Shown one piece after another: positions 37,082 through 50,001 of a DNA stretch of 64,000 nt; positions within the stretch are counted from its first letter, which is position 1; each line of letters begins with the position of its first letter. The notes beneath the pieces were generated by a model. It was not told where the DNA came from. It searched no databases and saw nothing but the letters and a program-made list of their open reading frames with translations. This stretch comes from Afipia sp. 64-13. Its GTDB lineage: Bacteria; Pseudomonadota; Alphaproteobacteria; Rhizobiales; Xanthobacteraceae. Where the stretch lies: assembly GCA_001897755.1 (NCBI GenBank), contig MKUJ01000011.1, forward strand, positions 1 to 64,000, written 5' to 3'. A program made the position numbers and the translations under genes.

Positions 37082-37840
37082 TCAGAGCGTCAGCGTGCCG
37101 GCTTTGGCGGCGGCGTAGCGCTCGCCGATCTTCTGCCAGTTCACCACGTTCCACCACGCCTTGAGATAATCGGCGCGGCGGTTCTGGTAGTTCAGATAAT
37201 AGGCGTGCTCCCACACGTCGTTGCCGAGCAGGACGCGCTTGCCATACATCAGCGGCGTGTCCTGGTTCGGCGTCGCCTCGATCGCGAGCTTGCCGTCCTT
37301 GGTCACGGTGACGAACACCCAGCCGGAGCCGAACTGGCCGGCGCCCGCGGTGTTGAAGGCGGCCTTCATCTTCTCGAGGCCGCCGAGATCGCGGTCGATC
37401 GCCGCCAGCACCTCGCCTTCCGGCTGGCCGCCGTTCGGCCCCATGATCTCCCAGAACATCGTGTGGTTGGCGTGGCCGCCGAGATTGTTGCGGACGCCGA
37501 CGCGGATGCCGTCGGGCAGATTGACCAGATTGGCGAGGATGGTCTCGACCGGCGTCTGGCCGAGCTGCGGCGCGGTCTTGGCGAAATTGTTCATGTTGGC
37601 GACATAGGCGCCGTGATGCTTGTCATGGTGGATTTCCATGGTCCTGGCATCGATGTGCGGCTCGAGCGCGTTGGTCGCGTAGGGCAGTGGCGGGAGCTTG
37701 AACGGCCCTTCCGCCGCTGCGGGGGCTGGCGCGGCGGGAGCCGGGGCCGGCGCCTGCGCGAGCGTGATGCGGGGCAATGCGGTCGTGGCAACAAGACCGG
37801 CGGCACCCGTAAACAGGTGGCGGCGGGAAAGGCTGATCAT
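37082..37840 (-). CDS. Superoxide dismutase (Fe/Mn), Tat-exported
   Basis: 252 residues. Starts at ATG 37840 with a twin-arginine signal, SRRHLFTGAAGLVATTAL, then a Pro/Ala-rich linker (APAPAPAAPAPAAAE) before the enzyme; so periplasmic. Metal ligands are all present: His in HHDKHHGAYV, His in GGHANHTMFWEIM, Asp and His in NDVWEHAYYLNY. GGHANHTMFW is of the Mn or cambialistic type. An ATG at 37870 would disrupt the signal order. A perfect 8-bp inverted repeat lies 24 nt upstream of the start. Confidence 0.93.
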   Translation of the reverse strand: MISLSRRHLFTGAAGLVATTALPRITLAQAPAPAPAAPAPAAAEGPFKLPPLPYATNALEPHIDARTMEIHHDKHHGAYVANMNNFAKTAPQLGQTPVETILANLVNLPDGIRVGVRNNLGGHANHTMFWEIMGPNGGQPEGEVLAAIDRDLGGLEKMKAAFNTAGAGQFGSGWVFVTVTKDGKLAIEATPNQDTPLMYGKRVLLGNDVWEHAYYLNYQNRRADYLKAWWNVVNWQKIGERYAAAKAGTLTL

Positions 37841-37863
37841 ACGAACATCTCCCTGATTGGTCG

Positions 37864-37883
37864 TGCGCAACCATCGTTGCGCA
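37864..37883. promoter_or_regulatory. Perfect inverted repeat upstream of sod
   Basis: TGCGCAAC-CATC-GTTGCGCA. Either an operator for a dimeric regulator or, if transcribed, an 8-bp stem in the 5' leader of the SOD mRNA. Confidence 0.5.
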
Positions 37884-37933
37884 GTTTTCGACGCTACGCC
37901 AGCACGGTACGGGTCGTTTGCGGTCTCCTAAAC

Positions 37934-37961
37934 GAAAAGGGGCGGCAAAATGCCGCCCCTT
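37934..37961 (-). terminator. Intrinsic terminator of pnp
   Basis: 11-bp perfect stem AAGGGGCGGCA/TGCCGCCCCTT with an AAA loop, 23 nt after the pnp stop; the minus strand continues CCCCTTTTCG. It closes the rimP-to-pnp cluster. Confidence 0.9.
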
Positions 37962-37983
37962 CGCAAAGTTGTGATCGATCGCC

Positions 37984-40128
<2,145 letters not shown>

Positions 40129-40410
40129 TGTGTCTGTCTTTCATGGTTTCACGAAAGCATGGACGTCGAAAAACAAAAACCATGCGCAAGATTGCGAGAC
40201 GCTGATCGCGCACCTGTCGCGGCGTCAGCGTCCGGCGATCCTGCCATGGTTTCTGCAATTCGAATGGCGTCCATCCTTTCGATGGTACGGGCATCTGACC
40301 CGTCATCGCCCAGGAGCCGGATTGCTGCTGGACACGCCGCGTGGACTCCTTGGGAGGCCACGCGCTGGTAGAGCATGATCAGGATGAAAAAAACAAATGC
40401 CGGATCATGC

Positions 40411-40436
40411 GAAAACGCGCGCAAGGATGCGCGCGT
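40411..40436 (-). terminator. Terminator between rpsO and pnp
   Basis: 9-bp stem ACGCGCGCA/TGCGCGCGT with a 4-nt loop, 8 nt after the rpsO stop, followed by TTTT on the minus strand. The rest of the 315-bp gap (40129-40410) presumably holds the pnp promoter and leader; I see no gene and no convincing promoter hexamers. Confidence 0.75.
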
Positions 40437-40443
40437 GAATTCG

Positions 40444-40713
40444 TCAGCGGCGGATGTTGTGCTTCTCGAGCAGCGCCCGATAACGCGCCTCGTCCTTCTT
40501 CTTCACATAGTCGAGCAGCGAGCGGCGCGTGGAGACCAGCTTCAGGAGGCCGCGGCGCGAATGGTTGTCCTTGCCGTGGGTCTTGAAATGCTCGGTGAGG
40601 TTGGCGATGCGCTCCGACAGGATCGCGACCTGGACCTCTGGCGAGCCGGTGTCGCCGGCCTTCTTGGCGTTGCTCTTGATGACTTCCGCTTTGCGTTCCG
40701 CGGTAATCGACAT
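40444..40713 (-). CDS. rpsO: 30S ribosomal protein S15
   Basis: Binds the central domain of 16S rRNA early in assembly. 89 residues when started at [12 protein letters not shown] (the usual length); an ATG two codons upstream is also in frame. Family features: [26 protein letters not shown] and [13 protein letters not shown]. 12 bp after truB, so the two are probably cotranscribed. Confidence 0.97.
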   Translation of the reverse strand: MSITAERKAEVIKSNAKKAGDTGSPEVQVAILSERIANLTEHFKTHGKDNHSRRGLLKLVSTRRSLLDYVKKKDEARYRALLEKHNIRR

Positions 40714-40725
40714 CGTCACATATCC

Positions 40726-41811
40726 TTAATTGCGGTCCGGACTGGCAGTCAGCCCGGTGAGGTTGAACACGCGCTTGGGGATGAGTTCGCCATTGCCAAG
40801 CTCGGCGAGGGCCAGAAGCCTTCCTCCGACAGTGACATAGACTGTGCCGCTGGAATTGGGCGCATCCCGTCCGCGCAACAAAACCGCCTGGCCCCTGTGG
40901 AGCCTTGCGGCGTCAGCCCGTGTGACGGCCAGTGCCGGGATGTCGTCCAGCGCGGTCTCAACGGGCAAAAGCGCGTCGGCGAGGCTGCCCTCGCCAGACG
41001 CGGCTCTATCGCACAAAGCCTCCAATTCCGCCAGCGGAATCATATCGGTCTCGTCGAACGGGCCGCACTGGGTCCGGCGCAAGGCGCTGATATGGCCGTA
41101 GCAGCCGAGCAGGCGGCCCATGTCGCGGGCCAGCGCCCGCACATAGGTGCCCTTGCCGCACTCGGCCTCGAATACCGAATGGTCGCTATCCGGCTGTTCC
41201 GTAACGATTAATTCGTGAATCTCGACTGGGCGGGGCTGCAGCGCGACGGTCTCGCCGTCGCGGGCCAGGTCGTAGGCCCGCTCGCCGGCGATCTTGATGG
41301 CCGAGAATTGCGGCGGAGTCTGCAGGACGGTTCCGGTGAATTGCGGCAGCAGCGCCTGGATCGCCTCCGGGGTGGGGCGGGCCTCGCTGGTGGCGGTGAC
41401 GCGGCCTTCGGTGTCGTCGGTGTCGCGTTCTTCGCCCCAGCGCACGGTGAACCGGTAGCGCTTGCGGCCATCCATCACGAACGGCACGGTCTTGGTCGCT
41501 TCACCAAGAGCAATGGGCAGCCCGCCGGAGGCGAGCGGATCGAGCGTGCCGGCATGGCCGACGCGCTTGGCGTTGAACAGGCGCTTGAGCACCGCCACCG
41601 CCTGGGTCGAGGTCATGCCGACCGGCTTGTCGAGAACGACCCAGCCATGGACGTCGCGGCGCTCGCGCTTTTGCTGACGCTGGCCCTTGTGCTGTTTGCC
41701 GCGCGGCTCCGTGTTCTCGCCGGAGCACCGCTCGGAAAAATTATTTTTGCCGGTGTCCGCCGGCTCGCCGGTTTGCGGCGCGTTGACGTGGTCGTGGCCG
41801 GTCGCGGTCAT
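40726..41811 (-). CDS. truB: tRNA pseudouridine-55 synthase
   Basis: Makes pseudouridine 55 in the T-loop of tRNAs. 361 residues. Catalytic Asp in [12 protein letters not shown], with the N-terminal core [17 protein letters not shown] and [13 protein letters not shown] charged, Lys/Arg-rich extension of about 52 residues precedes the core; the ATG overlapping the rbfA stop (41811-41808) supports this start, although the extension looks disordered and could have an internal start. Confidence 0.95.
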   Translation of the reverse strand: MTATGHDHVNAPQTGEPADTGKNNFSERCSGENTEPRGKQHKGQRQQKRERRDVHGWVVLDKPVGMTSTQAVAVLKRLFNAKRVGHAGTLDPLASGGLPIALGEATKTVPFVMDGRKRYRFTVRWGEERDTDDTEGRVTATSEARPTPEAIQALLPQFTGTVLQTPPQFSAIKIAGERAYDLARDGETVALQPRPVEIHELIVTEQPDSDHSVFEAECGKGTYVRALARDMGRLLGCYGHISALRRTQCGPFDETDMIPLAELEALCDRAASGEGSLADALLPVETALDDIPALAVTRADAARLHRGQAVLLRGRDAPNSSGTVYVTVGGRLLALAELGNGELIPKRVFNLTGLTASPDRN

Positions 41812-42236
41812 GCGTTGTCATCCGAATCGGAGGTGAGATCGCGCTGGACCGCAGGTGTTCGCAATAATTTCTCGATCCGTTCCGCTTCGTCGAATCGTTC
41901 GTCGACGCGGAAGCGAAGGTCAGGTGCGAATTTCAGGTTAACGCGATGCGCGACCTCGCCGCGCAGGAATTTCTTGTTGCGATCGAGCGCGGCGATGACG
42001 ATGTCGGTGTCCTGTCCGCCGAGCGGCATCACATAGACGGTCGCGAGCTTGAGGTCCGGCGACATCCGCACTTCGGGCACGGTGATGATATGGCCGGCGA
42101 GGGTGTCGTCATGCACGCCACCTTGCGAAAGAATGTCGGAGACGGCGTGGCGCACCAGTTCGCCGACGCGGAGCTGGCGCTGCGAGCCGCCGCCCGGTGC
42201 CGATGATGATGGTTTGCCGCGTTGATGACGGGGCAT
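41808..42236 (-). CDS. rbfA: 30S ribosome-binding factor A
   Basis: Ribosome maturation factor for the 30S subunit and 16S rRNA 5' end. 142 residues with KH-like fold: [18 protein letters not shown] at the N-terminus, [14 protein letters not shown] and [15 protein letters not shown]. Normal length for alphaproteobacteria. Coupled to truB by an ATGA overlap; an intergenic repeat separates it from infB. Confidence 0.95.
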   Translation of the reverse strand: MPRHQRGKPSSSAPGGGSQRQLRVGELVRHAVSDILSQGGVHDDTLAGHIITVPEVRMSPDLKLATVYVMPLGGQDTDIVIAALDRNKKFLRGEVAHRVNLKFAPDLRFRVDERFDEAERIEKLLRTPAVQRDLTSDSDDNA

Positions 42237-42261
42237 GTTTCGTTCCTTGATACGGGAGAAG

Positions 42262-42357
42262 CGTCATGCCCGGGCTTGACCCGGGCATCCATCTTCTTTT
42301 TCGTTTTAAGCATCGCTTTCTTGGCGATGGATTGCCGGGTCAAGCCCGGCAATGACG
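42262..42357. repeat. Intergenic palindromic repeat, copy 2
   Basis: 96-bp element with ends CGTCATGCCCGG/CCGGCAATGACG, related to the element at 8356-8440. Inside are CCCGGG-CTTGA-CCCGGG and CATCGC/GCGATG stems. It lies in the infB-rbfA gap inside an otherwise continuous cluster, so it may affect readthrough or mRNA processing. Confidence 0.75.
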
Positions 42358-42389
42358 AGGAGAATTCAGCGCACTCGTAAGACTTGGAC

Positions 42390-44984
42390 TTACAGCGAGC
42401 GCTGGATGGTCTCCACGCGATAGCACTCGATCACGTCGCCAGGACGCATGTCCTGATAGCTCTCGAACGACATGCCGCATTCCTGGCCGGCGACGACTTC
42501 CTTGGCGTCGTCCTTGAAGCGCTTGAGCTGGGCCAGCTTGCCTTCGTGGATTACGACGTTGTCGCGGATCAGGCGCACGTTGGCGCCGCGTTCCACGGTG
42601 CCGTCGGTGACGCGGCAGCCGGCGATCTTGCCGACCTTCGAGATGTTGAACACCTCGAGGATCTCGGCATTGCCGAGCATGGTCTCGCGCAGCGTCGGCG
42701 CCAGCAGGCCCGACATCGCCTTCTTCACGTCATCCACGAGGTCGTAGATGATGTTGTAGTAGCGGATCTCGATGCCGTTGCGCTTGGCGAGCGCGGCCGC
42801 TTCCTTGTTGGCGCGGACCGAGAAGCCGATGATGGCGGCATTGAAGCCTTCCGCCAGCGTCACGTCGGATTCCGAGATGCCGCCGACACCCGCATGCAGG
42901 ATGCGCGCGCCGACTTCCTCGGTGCCGAGCTTCTCCAGCGAGCCGATGATGGCTTCGAGCGAGCCCTGCACGTCGGCCTTCACGATCAGCGGGAATTCCT
43001 TGCGGCCGGCGGTCTTGAGCTGGCTCATCATCTGTTCCAGCGAACCGCGCATGCCGGCGGACATCGCGGCCGACTTCTCGCGCTTCTTGTGCGCGCGATA
43101 TTCGGTGACCTGACGCGCGCGCGCTTCGTTCTCGACCACCGCGAGACGGTCGCCGGCTTCCGGCGGACCGTTGAAGCCGAGCACCTCGACCGGCACCGAC
43201 GGGCCGGCCTCGGTCAGCGTCGCGCCCTGATCGGAGATCAGCGCACGGACGCGGCCCATTTCCGCGCCGGCGACGATGATGTCGCCGACCCGCAGCGTGC
43301 CGCGCTGAACGAGCACGGTGGCGACCGGGCCGCGGCCGCGATCGAGCTTGGCTTCGATCACGGTGCCTTCGGCCGGACGGTCCGGATTGGTCTTGAGTTC
43401 GAGCAGTTCGGCCTGCAGCGCGATCATCTCGAGCAGCTTGTCGAGGTTGATCTTGTTCTTGGCCGACACTTCGACGTCGACGACGTCGCCGCCGAAGGAT
43501 TCGACCTGTACTTCGTGCTGCAACAGTTCGGTGCGCACGCGCTCGGGCTTGGCTTCCGGCTTGTCGATCTTGTTGATCGCAACGATGATCGGCACCCGCG
43601 CCGCCTTGGCGTGGTTGATCGCCTCGATGGTCTGCGGCATCACGCCGTCATCCGCCGCAACGACCAGCACGACGATGTCGGTGACCTTGGCGCCGCGAGC
43701 GCGCATCGCGGTGAACGCGGCGTGGCCGGGCGTGTCGATGAAGGTGATCTTCTTGCCGCTTTCGGGCGAGGTCACCTGATAGGCGCCGATATGCTGGGTG
43801 ATGCCGCCGGCTTCGCCGGAGACCACGTTGGCGTGACGCAGCGCATCAAGCAGCGAGGTCTTGCCGTGGTCGACATGGCCCATCACGGTCACGACCGGTG
43901 GCCGCGGCGTGGTGTCGGAGGCGTGATCCTCGGCGACGTCGAACAGACCTTCCTCCACGTCGGCAGCGGCGACGCGCTTGACGGTGTGGCCGAGTTCCTC
44001 GGCGATGAGCTGCGCGGTATCGGCATCGACCACGTCGGTGATCTTGTGCATCGCGCCCTGCTTCATCAGCATGCGGATCACGTCCACCGCGCGCTCGGCC
44101 ATGCGGTTGGCGAGCTCCTGAATGGTGATTGCTTCGGGAATGATCACCTCGCGAATGAGCTTTTCCTTCGGCTCGTTCGACTGGTGACCCTTCATCAGAC
44201 GCTGGGTGCGGCGACGGAACGAGGCGATCGAGCGTTCGCGCACGTCGTCGGCGTTGAGCGCCGTCGAGAGCGTGAGACGGCCGCGCTGTTTCGCCGGGCC
44301 GGGCTTTGCGGTCGGCTTCGGCGCAACAACGGGGCGCGCGGGACCGCCGCCCGGACGGCGCACCATGCGCGGCGCTTCGTCTTCGTCGGAGCCGTCGGCG
44401 GCCACCGGCGCCGGACGCGCGGGCGTGGCGGCGGCGGGACGCTCGACCTTCGCCTTGGCTTCCTCGCCGAAGCGCTTCTTGGCTTCGCGTTCGGCCTTGG
44501 CCTTGGCTTCCTCTTCGACGCGGTGACGCTCTTCCTCGGCCTTCCTGCGGGCCTCGGCGGCTTCACGCTCCTGCTGTTCCTTGAATTCCTTGGTGTTGCG
44601 GCGCGCGGCTTCCGCCTCGGCGGCGCGGCGCTCTTCTTCCTCGCGAATCCGGGCATCGGCCAGCGCATGGGCGCGCGCGCTCTGCTCGTCTTCGGTCAGG
44701 GTCCGCAGCACGACGCCGGAGGGACGCGCGGGCGCGCGGGTGGCGGCCGGCGCGGGACGTCCCGGCGCAGGCTGCGCCGGTGCCGGTGCAGGAGTGGCGG
44801 TTTCGGCGGCCGGGGCCGGCTCGCCAGCCAGACGGCGCTTGGTTTTCTTCTCAACCACCACCGATTTGGTTCGGCCATGGCTGAAGCTCTGGCGCACCAC
44901 GCCGGTCTCTGTCCGCGGCTTCAGCGACAGAGTCTTGGTCCCGACGCTCAGCGTCTTGTCGCCAGGGTTCTTGGTATCAGCCAT
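42390..44984 (-). CDS. infB: Translation initiation factor IF-2
   Basis: GTPase that brings initiator tRNA to the 30S subunit. 864 residues. The N-terminal region (to about 270) is rich in Pro, Ala and charged EA/EER repeats and includes the IF2 assoc and IF2_N-type segments; the G domain begins [19 protein letters not shown] near 370, with DTPGHAAF and [10 protein letters not shown], followed by the translation-factor beta barrels and the fMet-tRNA-binding C-domain ([13 protein letters not shown]). Follows ylxR by 35 bp. Confidence 0.97.
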   Translation of the reverse strand: MADTKNPGDKTLSVGTKTLSLKPRTETGVVRQSFSHGRTKSVVVEKKTKRRLAGEPAPAAETATPAPAPAQPAPGRPAPAATRAPARPSGVVLRTLTEDEQSARAHALADARIREEEERRAAEAEAARRNTKEFKEQQEREAAEARRKAEEERHRVEEEAKAKAEREAKKRFGEEAKAKVERPAAATPARPAPVAADGSDEDEAPRMVRRPGGGPARPVVAPKPTAKPGPAKQRGRLTLSTALNADDVRERSIASFRRRTQRLMKGHQSNEPKEKLIREVIIPEAITIQELANRMAERAVDVIRMLMKQGAMHKITDVVDADTAQLIAEELGHTVKRVAAADVEEGLFDVAEDHASDTTPRPPVVTVMGHVDHGKTSLLDALRHANVVSGEAGGITQHIGAYQVTSPESGKKITFIDTPGHAAFTAMRARGAKVTDIVVLVVAADDGVMPQTIEAINHAKAARVPIIVAINKIDKPEAKPERVRTELLQHEVQVESFGGDVVDVEVSAKNKINLDKLLEMIALQAELLELKTNPDRPAEGTVIEAKLDRGRGPVATVLVQRGTLRVGDIIVAGAEMGRVRALISDQGATLTEAGPSVPVEVLGFNGPPEAGDRLAVVENEARARQVTEYRAHKKREKSAAMSAGMRGSLEQMMSQLKTAGRKEFPLIVKADVQGSLEAIIGSLEKLGTEEVGARILHAGVGGISESDVTLAEGFNAAIIGFSVRANKEAAALAKRNGIEIRYYNIIYDLVDDVKKAMSGLLAPTLRETMLGNAEILEVFNISKVGKIAGCRVTDGTVERGANVRLIRDNVVIHEGKLAQLKRFKDDAKEVVAGQECGMSFESYQDMRPGDVIECYRVETIQRSL

Positions 44985-45019
44985 TCAACAGTTCCACTCT
45001 CGTTCTGTGCACCTGAAGC

Positions 45020-45712
45020 TCAGGTGTTCGGGGTGTCCGCCCGCTTGCCGCCCGCGACCGTCGCGGCGAATTGCCGATAACGGGCAAGCTTTTGACAACG
45101 GGTCAGAAAAGTTCGGGTCGCTGGACCTGCAAGCAGGGCAGCATGTATCACATTTGACCGGCCCAGCGCCAAATCCAATTCGTCGCCGGTGAGGGCCTTT
45201 ATGACCGGAAAATCCGCGGAATCGGCATTTTGCCCCCCGGTCCGGGCATGCCAGAGGGCGTCGAGCTTGCGGATTCCGTCAGCGGCGCCGTCGCTGGCGT
45301 GCATCAGGGCCACCGCCTGACCGCTCGTGATGGCTGCTTCCACCTTGGCAAAACCGGTCACCACCTGGCCGGCCTTGCCGACCATGGCCAGCGCCTCGCC
45401 GGCGCTGCGGGCCAGCAGGTCGGCCGTATCGGCGGCCAAAGCGGGCGAGGTTTTCACCCCGCATTTGAAGCCCTTGGCGAACAGGCCACGCTGCGCCGCC
45501 TCGGCCACCGCTGCCTGTGACAGCGACACCCAGAGCCCGCGTCCGGGCAGCTTGCGCTTGAGATCCGGCACGACCTCGCCCGCAGGCGAGAGCACGAACC
45601 GGATCAGATCATCGACCGGCTTGACCTGCCGGGTGACGACGCACATCCGCTCGGTCCCCGGTTTGGTCCGGGGGCCGCGATCGAGTTCCGCTGGATCGGC
45701 GAATGCGAGCAT
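45020..45712 (-). CDS. YlxR/DUF448-family RNA-binding protein
   Basis: 230 residues. The N-terminal YlxR domain is marked by ERMCVVTRQVKPVDDLIRFV and GRGLWVSLSQ. The C-terminal half (from about residue 90) looks like the L7Ae/L30e-type extension found on alphaproteobacterial YlxR proteins (LLARSAGEALAMVGKAGQVVTGFAKVE as two successive pieces). It sits between nusA and infB, its universal place, and is presumed to act on RNA or nucleoid-linked RNA processing; the exact role is unknown. Confidence 0.9.
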   Translation of the reverse strand: MLAFADPAELDRGPRTKPGTERMCVVTRQVKPVDDLIRFVLSPAGEVVPDLKRKLPGRGLWVSLSQAAVAEAAQRGLFAKGFKCGVKTSPALAADTADLLARSAGEALAMVGKAGQVVTGFAKVEAAITSGQAVALMHASDGAADGIRKLDALWHARTGGQNADSADFPVIKALTGDELDLALGRSNVIHAALLAGPATRTFLTRCQKLARYRQFAATVAGGKRADTPNT

Positions 45713-45727
45713 CGGCGGGCATGATCC

Positions 45728-47332
<1,605 letters not shown>

Positions 47333-47335
47333 GGC

Positions 47336-48118
47336 TTAGTCTCCTTGGTGAGGATCGTTGTTGGCTGCACGCTTCTTGGCATCGGCGGCGAGCCGGTGGG
47401 CCTTGGTGTTTTTCGGTGCGGGCTTATTCGTCTTGTTTTTCGGCTTCGGCTGAAAGCTTTTCTTCAGATCACGCTTTTCGCGCGCGCGGCGCGCATGGGC
47501 TGGAGGTTCTGGAATCGCGCCGGACTGCTCGAGATGCTCGCGCTCGGCGTCCCGGCCGCGGCGCATGGATTCGGCAATCAGTGCGTCGGTCAGAACCAAA
47601 TTGGCGTTGGCGATGTCCTCGATAGGAAGCAGAACTTCAGCTTCCTGCGCGCCTTTGTGATCCTTGGCGTCGTCACGCACGATGCGAACGCTGCCGCCTT
47701 CAAGGCCCTGAATAGCTCCGCGAAAGCGCTTGCGGCCCTCGTGCGGCACGGCCATCTCGATCTTCACCAGATGCCCTGTATAGCGCTCGAAGTCCGTGCG
47801 GCGGACCAGTGGACGGTCGATGCCGGGCGAAGAAATTTCGAGGCGATAGGCCCGCTGCACCGGGTCGGCGATATCCATCACCGGCGACAGCGCTTTCGAG
47901 ATTGCCTCGCAATCCTCGATCTGCATGGTGCCGTCGGGCCGCTCGGCCATGATCTGCACGGTGCAGCCGGCCTCGCCCGAAATCTTGATGCGCACCAGGC
48001 GATAACCGAGCCCTTCCAGCACCGGCGTCGCGACCGCAGCCACGCGCGCGCCGACACCCGGCTCGACGACCAGGCGCGGTTCGTCCAGCAAGGCGTTGGT
48101 ATCGGCAGGATCGGTCAT
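47336..48118 (-). CDS. rimP: Ribosome maturation factor RimP
   Basis: Needed for 30S assembly. 260 residues from ATG 48118; an upstream ATG at 48142 is possible. Two RimP domains: [21 protein letters not shown] with the [10 protein letters not shown] and [12 protein letters not shown] motifs, then a Sm-like domain to about 170. It is longer than E. coli RimP (about 150) because of a Lys/Arg/Pro-rich tail of 60-70 residues, as is usual in Bradyrhizobium relatives. First protein gene of the nusA-infB cluster. Confidence 0.94.
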   Translation of the reverse strand: MTDPADTNALLDEPRLVVEPGVGARVAAVATPVLEGLGYRLVRIKISGEAGCTVQIMAERPDGTMQIEDCEAISKALSPVMDIADPVQRAYRLEISSPGIDRPLVRRTDFERYTGHLVKIEMAVPHEGRKRFRGAIQGLEGGSVRIVRDDAKDHKGAQEAEVLLPIEDIANANLVLTDALIAESMRRGRDAEREHLEQSGAIPEPPAHARRAREKRDLKKSFQPKPKNKTNKPAPKNTKAHRLAADAKKRAANNDPHQGD

Positions 48119-48263
48119 GGTCGTGGTCAAGATCGGGTCCAATGGTCCGGCAACGAGGCCGGAAGCTGCAGGCGAATTCGGCGTGTCCGTCGCTGGACTG
48201 ACAGCGCAGGACGTCCGGCCATCTGCTCGTTATTCGGGCCGGCGCGAACATGGCCGCGTTCAA

Positions 48264-48420
48264 GTAATAAAAAAGAGCGGGTCCCCGGGGGTCCCACTCT
48301 CCTACGCGACCGTATGAGAATTGATTTCAGTGCCGATATAGCGGTTCTGACCGGGTTCGGCAAGGGCGGAAGCCCCCATGGTCCAGGGGCGGAAACCCCG
48401 CGGCCAGGACGGGAACCCCT
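48264..48420 (-). ncRNA. Structured RNA upstream of rimP, resembling part of 5S rRNA (candidate)
   Basis: Read on the minus strand, the trmB-rimP gap carries CCGAACCCGG (48360-48351), then a small hairpin TACG/CGTA, then GGAGAGUGGG (48302-48293 region). Order and spacing resemble loop C, helix IV and the GGGAGAGUAGG segment of 5S rRNA. A possible closing helix pairs 48419-48411 with 48295-48288 (8 bp and one bulge). The 5' half instead has three similar 20-23 nt units starting near 48419, 48399 and 48377, each able to fold. The 3' end is an intrinsic terminator. No promoter is identified; it could be a free small RNA or a leader. Bases 48421-48471 and 48119-48263 show nothing else. Confidence 0.4.
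48269..48300 (-). terminator. Intrinsic terminator before rimP
   Basis: On the minus strand, AGAGTGGG pairs with CCCGCTCT (one G-T pair), extended past a mismatch by CC/GG, followed by six T in a row. It lies 146 nt upstream of the rimP start and about 170 nt after the trmB stop, and shares bases with the possible closing helix of the RNA above. Confidence 0.85.
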
Positions 48421-48471
48421 CTGGCACCCTTGTTTCACCCGCGCCGGGCCGGATCGCGCGCCCGCGGCGCG

Positions 48472-49212
48472 TCATTGCGCCGGTGATCTGCGAAAAATCA
48501 GATACGTCGCCTTGCGTCCCTCGCGCGTCGCCTTCGCGCCATAGCGCGTCATGGTGTAGCCGCCCCATGGCTTGCGCCAGTCGTCGGCGCGCGCCGCGGT
48601 CCAGACGAAATCGGGCGAGCGCAACATGTGGGCCAGCGTCCAGGCGGCGTAATCATCGATATCGCTGACGAACCGAAACTCGCCGTCGTCCGTGAGAACG
48701 CGCGACATCGCGGCGATGGTGGCGTCCTGCACGAAGCGGCGTTTCCAGTGCCGGCGTTTCGGCCACGGATCGGGGTGAATGAGATCGATCCGCGCCAGCG
48801 TCCGGGCCGGCAGCCAGGCGAGCAGCTCGGAGGCATCGCCGGCGAACAGGCGGATGTTGCCGATGTTGTGCGCCTCGATCTGCGCCAGGATTTTCGCCAT
48901 GCCGTTGACGTAGGGCTCGCAGCCGATGAACCCGGTGTGCGGATGCGCCAGCGCCTCGGCGACCAGATGCTCGCCGCCGCCAAAACCGATTTCGAGGCGC
49001 ATGTTTTGGATCTGCGGCGAAAATAGCGTCGTCGGTATGGCCGGCGCCGATTGACCGATGTCGATCGCAAGCCGTGGCAGGAGGTGATCGACCAGATCGG
49101 CATGGTGCGCGCGCAGCCGGTGTCCCTTGCGGCGCCCGAAGAACGAGCCGTGCGAATGGGCGATGGCGTCGTCGGCCTGACGGATGCCGGAAACTGTCTT
49201 GTCGGACGTCAT
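48472..49212 (-). CDS. trmB: tRNA (guanine-46-N7)-methyltransferase
   Basis: SAM-dependent m7G46 formation in the tRNA variable loop. 246 residues. SAM site LEIGFGGGEHLVAEA near 75; catalytic HPDPWPKRRHWKRRFV near 146; C-terminal YTMTRYGAKATREGRKA is typical. The next gene upstream is the XRE regulator, 169 bp away. Confidence 0.95.
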   Translation of the reverse strand: MTSDKTVSGIRQADDAIAHSHGSFFGRRKGHRLRAHHADLVDHLLPRLAIDIGQSAPAIPTTLFSPQIQNMRLEIGFGGGEHLVAEALAHPHTGFIGCEPYVNGMAKILAQIEAHNIGNIRLFAGDASELLAWLPARTLARIDLIHPDPWPKRRHWKRRFVQDATIAAMSRVLTDDGEFRFVSDIDDYAAWTLAHMLRSPDFVWTAARADDWRKPWGGYTMTRYGAKATREGRKATYLIFRRSPAQ

Positions 49213-49381
49213 GATGATCGATCAAATCCCGCAGCGTAGCGCCTACCTGTGCCGTCAAACCTGCCGGTTCGCAAGCACGGCCGCGGCGGCACGCATGGCT
49301 CGAGAGGGAAAGAGGAGGCCGCCAGGAGCGCCGGTTTGGCCTGGGGCGCGCTGGATCTGGGGCGAGGCTGTGGCCGGTCGG

Positions 49382-49798
49382 CTACGATTTGGACTCTTCG
49401 CGTGAGGCCATCTGCTCGACCAGATCGACGATGCTGCGCCGGAGCTTGGGGTCGGTGATCCGCATGAAAGCGCGGGTCAGCGTCAGCCCTTCGGTGGTTG
49501 CGAGAAAATCGGAAATATAGGTCGGGGAGGGTGCCTCGCTCAGGCCTTCCGGCACCGTCATGCCGCCGGTGGGGCCGCCCTCGAAGAAAAACGACACCGG
49601 CACCTGCAGCACTTCGCCGATCTGTTGCACACGGCTTGCGCCGATCCGGTTGGTGCCTTTTTCGTATTTCTGAATTTGCTGGAACGTCAGGCCGAGTGCT
49701 TCGCCGAGCTTTTCCTGACTCATGCCGAGCATGATACGTCGCATTCGTACGCGGCTACCGACGTATTTATCGATCGGATTCGGCGTCTTGGCTGACAT
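49382..49798 (-). CDS. XRE-family helix-turn-helix regulator (PhrR/PraR type)
   Basis: 138 residues from MSAKTPNPIDKYVG. An N-terminal HTH (VRMRRIMLGMSQEKLGEALG, then LTFQQIQKYEKG) is followed by an alpha-helical C-terminal part with LTLTRAFMRITDPKLRRSIVD. The sequence matches the Rhizobiales regulator called PhrR in Sinorhizobium and PraR in Rhizobium/Azorhizobium, which affects quorum sensing, biofilm and symbiosis genes. It normally lies between lnt and metK; here lnt is upstream but trmB follows directly. Confidence 0.88.
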   Translation of the reverse strand: MSAKTPNPIDKYVGSRVRMRRIMLGMSQEKLGEALGLTFQQIQKYEKGTNRIGASRVQQIGEVLQVPVSFFFEGGPTGGMTVPEGLSEAPSPTYISDFLATTEGLTLTRAFMRITDPKLRRSIVDLVEQMASREESKS

Positions 49799-50001
49799 CT
49801 CAACCTTCCTGTCCACACCGGGCGGATGCTGATCGACGGTCGAAATACGCTGTTTGTGACATGCTCGTCAAATGTTCCACGTGGCCGTTATGACTATTCC
49901 AAATCAACGCATGATGTCATTCACGAGGGGTGACCCCGGTGATATATTTCAAGTAAGTAAACCCTGAATTCATTCTCGAGGCGAGCGAAAACACACCTTG
50001 T

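Noticed and set aside
42384-45080. Very long open frame on the plus strand opposite infB
   Set aside because: Product is His/Gly/Arg-rich with no family features and is explained by third-position GC bias of infB on the other strand. Similar antisense frames opposite addB, nusA and pnp were rejected for the same reason.
48264-48420. True 5S rRNA gene
   Set aside because: Only the 3' half motifs resemble 5S; no 16S/23S genes nearby and the 5' half does not match, so it is called only 5S-like.
49873-49888. parS-like TGTTCCACGTGGCCGT upstream of the XRE gene
   Set aside because: Left arm and CACGTG core match, but the right arm differs at about four positions from a full TGTTCCACGTGGAACA site; single and degenerate, so not called as a ParB site.
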